Of a stretch of 42,153 bases of DNA, positions 41,011 through 42,153 are shown one piece after another. This DNA comes from Acidimicrobiales bacterium (GTDB taxonomy: Bacteria > Actinomycetota > Acidimicrobiia > Acidimicrobiales > SZUA-35): contig JAHEJM010000024.1 in assembly GCA_024638815.1 (NCBI GenBank), positions 1 to 42,153 of the forward strand, given 5' to 3'. The translations under genes were made by a program, and so were the position numbers. How positions within the stretch are numbered: the first letter of the stretch is position 1; every line of letters begins with the position of its first letter. The notes beneath the pieces were generated by a model, which worked only from the letters and a program-made list of their open reading frames with translations, was not told where the DNA came from and made no database searches.

Positions 41011-42153
41011 CTACTGCAGCTCGCCGATGTCGTCGTCGGTGATGCCGGCATCGGCCCAGAACGGTGCCAGGGCATCACGAACCTCGTCGCCGAACCCGTT
41101 CGTCCCAGGTTCGCTGCCCAGATCGAAGATGGCATTGACGGTGTCGGCGTCGGCGCCGAGGGCTGCGGCGTCGGCCTCGATCACCCGCCAGAAGGCCAAT
41201 CCCTCGGCCTGGTGGGCCGCCGCCGTGCCGGCGTCATCGGCGGCCAGGTCGTCCTCGATGAGCGAGGCGTAGCGGATGGCGGCTTGGGAATAGGTGATCC
41301 AAACGGCCCGGCGAACGCTGTCGGCGGCGTCGATGGCGACTTGGGCGTCCTCCGCCAGCAATCCATCCCGGCCCTCGATCATGGCATCCAGGATCTGCTC
41401 GTTGACCTGAGACATCGACTCGTCGTCATTCATGGTGCCGAAGTTCCCGGCCCGGCTCTCGGCCGTGGCGAATGGCGCGCACCCTGGCTCGGCACCGTGA
41501 TAGAAGGCCCAGGCCTCGTCCCAGTTGTGCACCGCGCCCTCCACGGGATCGAGATCGCCGTTTTCGGCCTTGGCCACCGCGCTGTTCAACTCGTGGACCA
41601 CCCACGCCACCATCAGCTGGTTCTGGATACCCTTCTCGATGCCCTGGGCCCGGACGGCGTCGGACACCCCGGCGAACGGGCTGCTGCCCTCGATGGCGGC
41701 GGCGATGAAGTCATCCAGCGGTGTTTCGGAGCCGTGGTAGTCGTTCAATCCGTGCAGTCGATCGGTGGCGGTGGCGAAACCGGCCAGGGTCCGGACCGAA
41801 CCATCGCTGTTCACCGAATTTCCGCCATCCCGGTAGATCGACTCAATGGCGTCATAGTCAACCTCGTCGGCGTCGAGCAGGGCGGCTATCTCGCACACAT
41901 CCTCGGTGACAAGCCGGTGGGCGCCGACGTCGGTCGCATAGTCATAGCCACCGTCGGAGCCGATCGAGCTTATGCCGGAAGCAGATTCCGATGCCGAACC
42001 GGGGGCCACGGCCGATGCCGAACCGGAGGCCACTGCCGATGCCGATGCCGATCCAGATGCCGAACCGGAGGCCGATGTCGAACCGGAGTCGACGCCGGTG
42101 TCCTCTGCTCCCAGATCACGAACGGTTGCCCCATCATCGGAGCCGCAGGCGGC
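41011..42153 (-). CDS. Fea1-like (low-iron-inducible) lipoprotein, 5' end outside window
   Basis: 381 codons are in the window and the start is cut off by the right edge. The first residues visible, AACGSDD, fit a lipobox Cys directly after a signal peptide. A Ser/Ala/Gly repeat linker of about 50 residues follows (STSASGSASGSASASA). The remaining 320 residues match the low-iron-inducible periplasmic protein (Fea1) family known from algae: SIYRDGGNSVNSDGSVRTLA, GLNDYHGSETPLDDFI, GIEKGIQNQLMVAWVVHELN, VHNWDEAWAFYHGAEPGCAP and FWRVIEADAAALGADA. It is probably an extracytoplasmic metal-binding protein in iron uptake; the family's mechanism is not established. No iron-transport neighbour is inside the window. 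Confidence 0.75.
   Translation of the reverse strand, partial: AACGSDDGATVRDLGAEDTGVDSGSTSASGSASGSASASAVASGSASAVAPGSASESASGISSIGSDGGYDYATDVGAHRLVTEDVCEIAALLDADEVDYDAIESIYRDGGNSVNSDGSVRTLAGFATATDRLHGLNDYHGSETPLDDFIAAAIEGSSPFAGVSDAVRAQGIEKGIQNQLMVAWVVHELNSAVAKAENGDLDPVEGAVHNWDEAWAFYHGAEPGCAPFATAESRAGNFGTMNDDESMSQVNEQILDAMIEGRDGLLAEDAQVAIDAADSVRRAVWITYSQAAIRYASLIEDDLAADDAGTAAAHQAEGLAFWRVIEADAAALGADADTVNAIFDLGSEPGTNGFGDEVRDALAPFWADAGITDDDIGELQ
41985..42105 (-). repeat. Degenerate codon repeat encoding a Ser/Ala/Gly linker
   Basis: Imperfect copies of a 12-18 base unit (TCCGGTTCGGCATCGG on the minus strand) encode the SGSAS-type linker between the lipid anchor and the folded domain of the Fea1-like protein. 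Length is probably variable between strains. Confidence 0.65.

Noticed and set aside
1..42153. CRISPR arrays, toxin-antitoxin or prophage genes, complete insertion sequences
   Set aside because: I looked for regular repeats, phage structural genes and intact transposases with ends; only two dead transposase fragments and one protein-coding linker repeat were found.

Overview
The window is 42 kb of GC-rich DNA (about two thirds G+C). It looks like chromosome from an actinomycete, most plausibly of the Acidimicrobiia type. The signs are frequent GTG starts, TTGAC-17-TANNNT promoters (some apparently leaderless), an MftD-type flavoenzyme, a mycobacterial-type glutamine-dependent NAD synthetase, YwiC-like and LtrA-like membrane proteins, and very high GC in third codon positions. 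The taxonomic placement is inference from gene content; there is no rRNA or tRNA in the window.

Layout. (1) 0.2-7.7 kb is a cell-surface region: a FemAB/BioF2-type acyltransferase, a CDP-glycerol glycerophosphotransferase-type polymerase coupled to a broken 2-aminoethylphosphonate transaminase fragment, and a tight three-gene operon (ATP-grasp ligase, nucleoside-diphosphate-kinase-like protein of unknown function, zinc-ribbon methyltransferase; both junctions are ATGA overlaps). (2) 7.8-12.2 kb is a patchwork of intact small genes (tandem HTH regulator, YwiC-like protein, endonuclease/exonuclease/phosphatase protein) and gene remnants (beta-lactamase, DUF1269, potassium channel, HerA-like ATPase). 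(3) 12.2-15.4 kb is a vitamin B12 uptake operon (binding lipoprotein, permease, ATPase) behind a cobalamin riboswitch and its own promoter. (4) 15.4-15.9 kb holds two fused insertion-sequence remnants (IS1380 and IS110 families). (5) 15.9-19.2 kb has a FAD amine oxidase preceded by a 21-residue leader ORF, divergent from a zinc/manganese ABC importer. That importer has a palindromic operator over its start codon and no ATPase gene. (6) 19.3-30.4 kb is ordinary chromosome: NAD synthetase, SulP transporter, di-iron ferritin-like oxygenase, LigB-type DOPA dioxygenase, a large acidic lipoprotein subtilase, and an LtrA protein fused to a UBP-type zinc finger. (7) 30.4-31.6 kb is decayed again (secreted-protein tail, multiply frameshifted SHMT-like gene). 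(8) 31.7-37.1 kb holds a two-TM envelope protein with a strong promoter and terminator, then an RlmI-type methyltransferase, a cytochrome P450, a stand-alone pre-mycofactocin synthase homologue (MftD) and an antibiotic-monooxygenase-domain protein, in two coupled pairs. (9) 37.1-42.1 kb contains more remnants, small membrane proteins, a DUF4386 protein, and a Fea1-like iron-responsive lipoprotein that runs off the right edge.

Themes. Metal and cofactor acquisition recurs (B12, zinc/manganese, probably iron through Fea1, NAD synthesis), with regulation visible in the DNA. About a dozen gene remnants with frameshifts or internal deletions lie between long intact genes, which points to real gene decay and recombination more than to poor sequence. 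No complete novel defence or mobile system was found. The most promising uncharacterised items are the NDK-like protein in the surface operon, the MftD/P450 pair without the rest of the mycofactocin genes, the LtrA-UBP fusion, and the metal importer lacking its ATPase.
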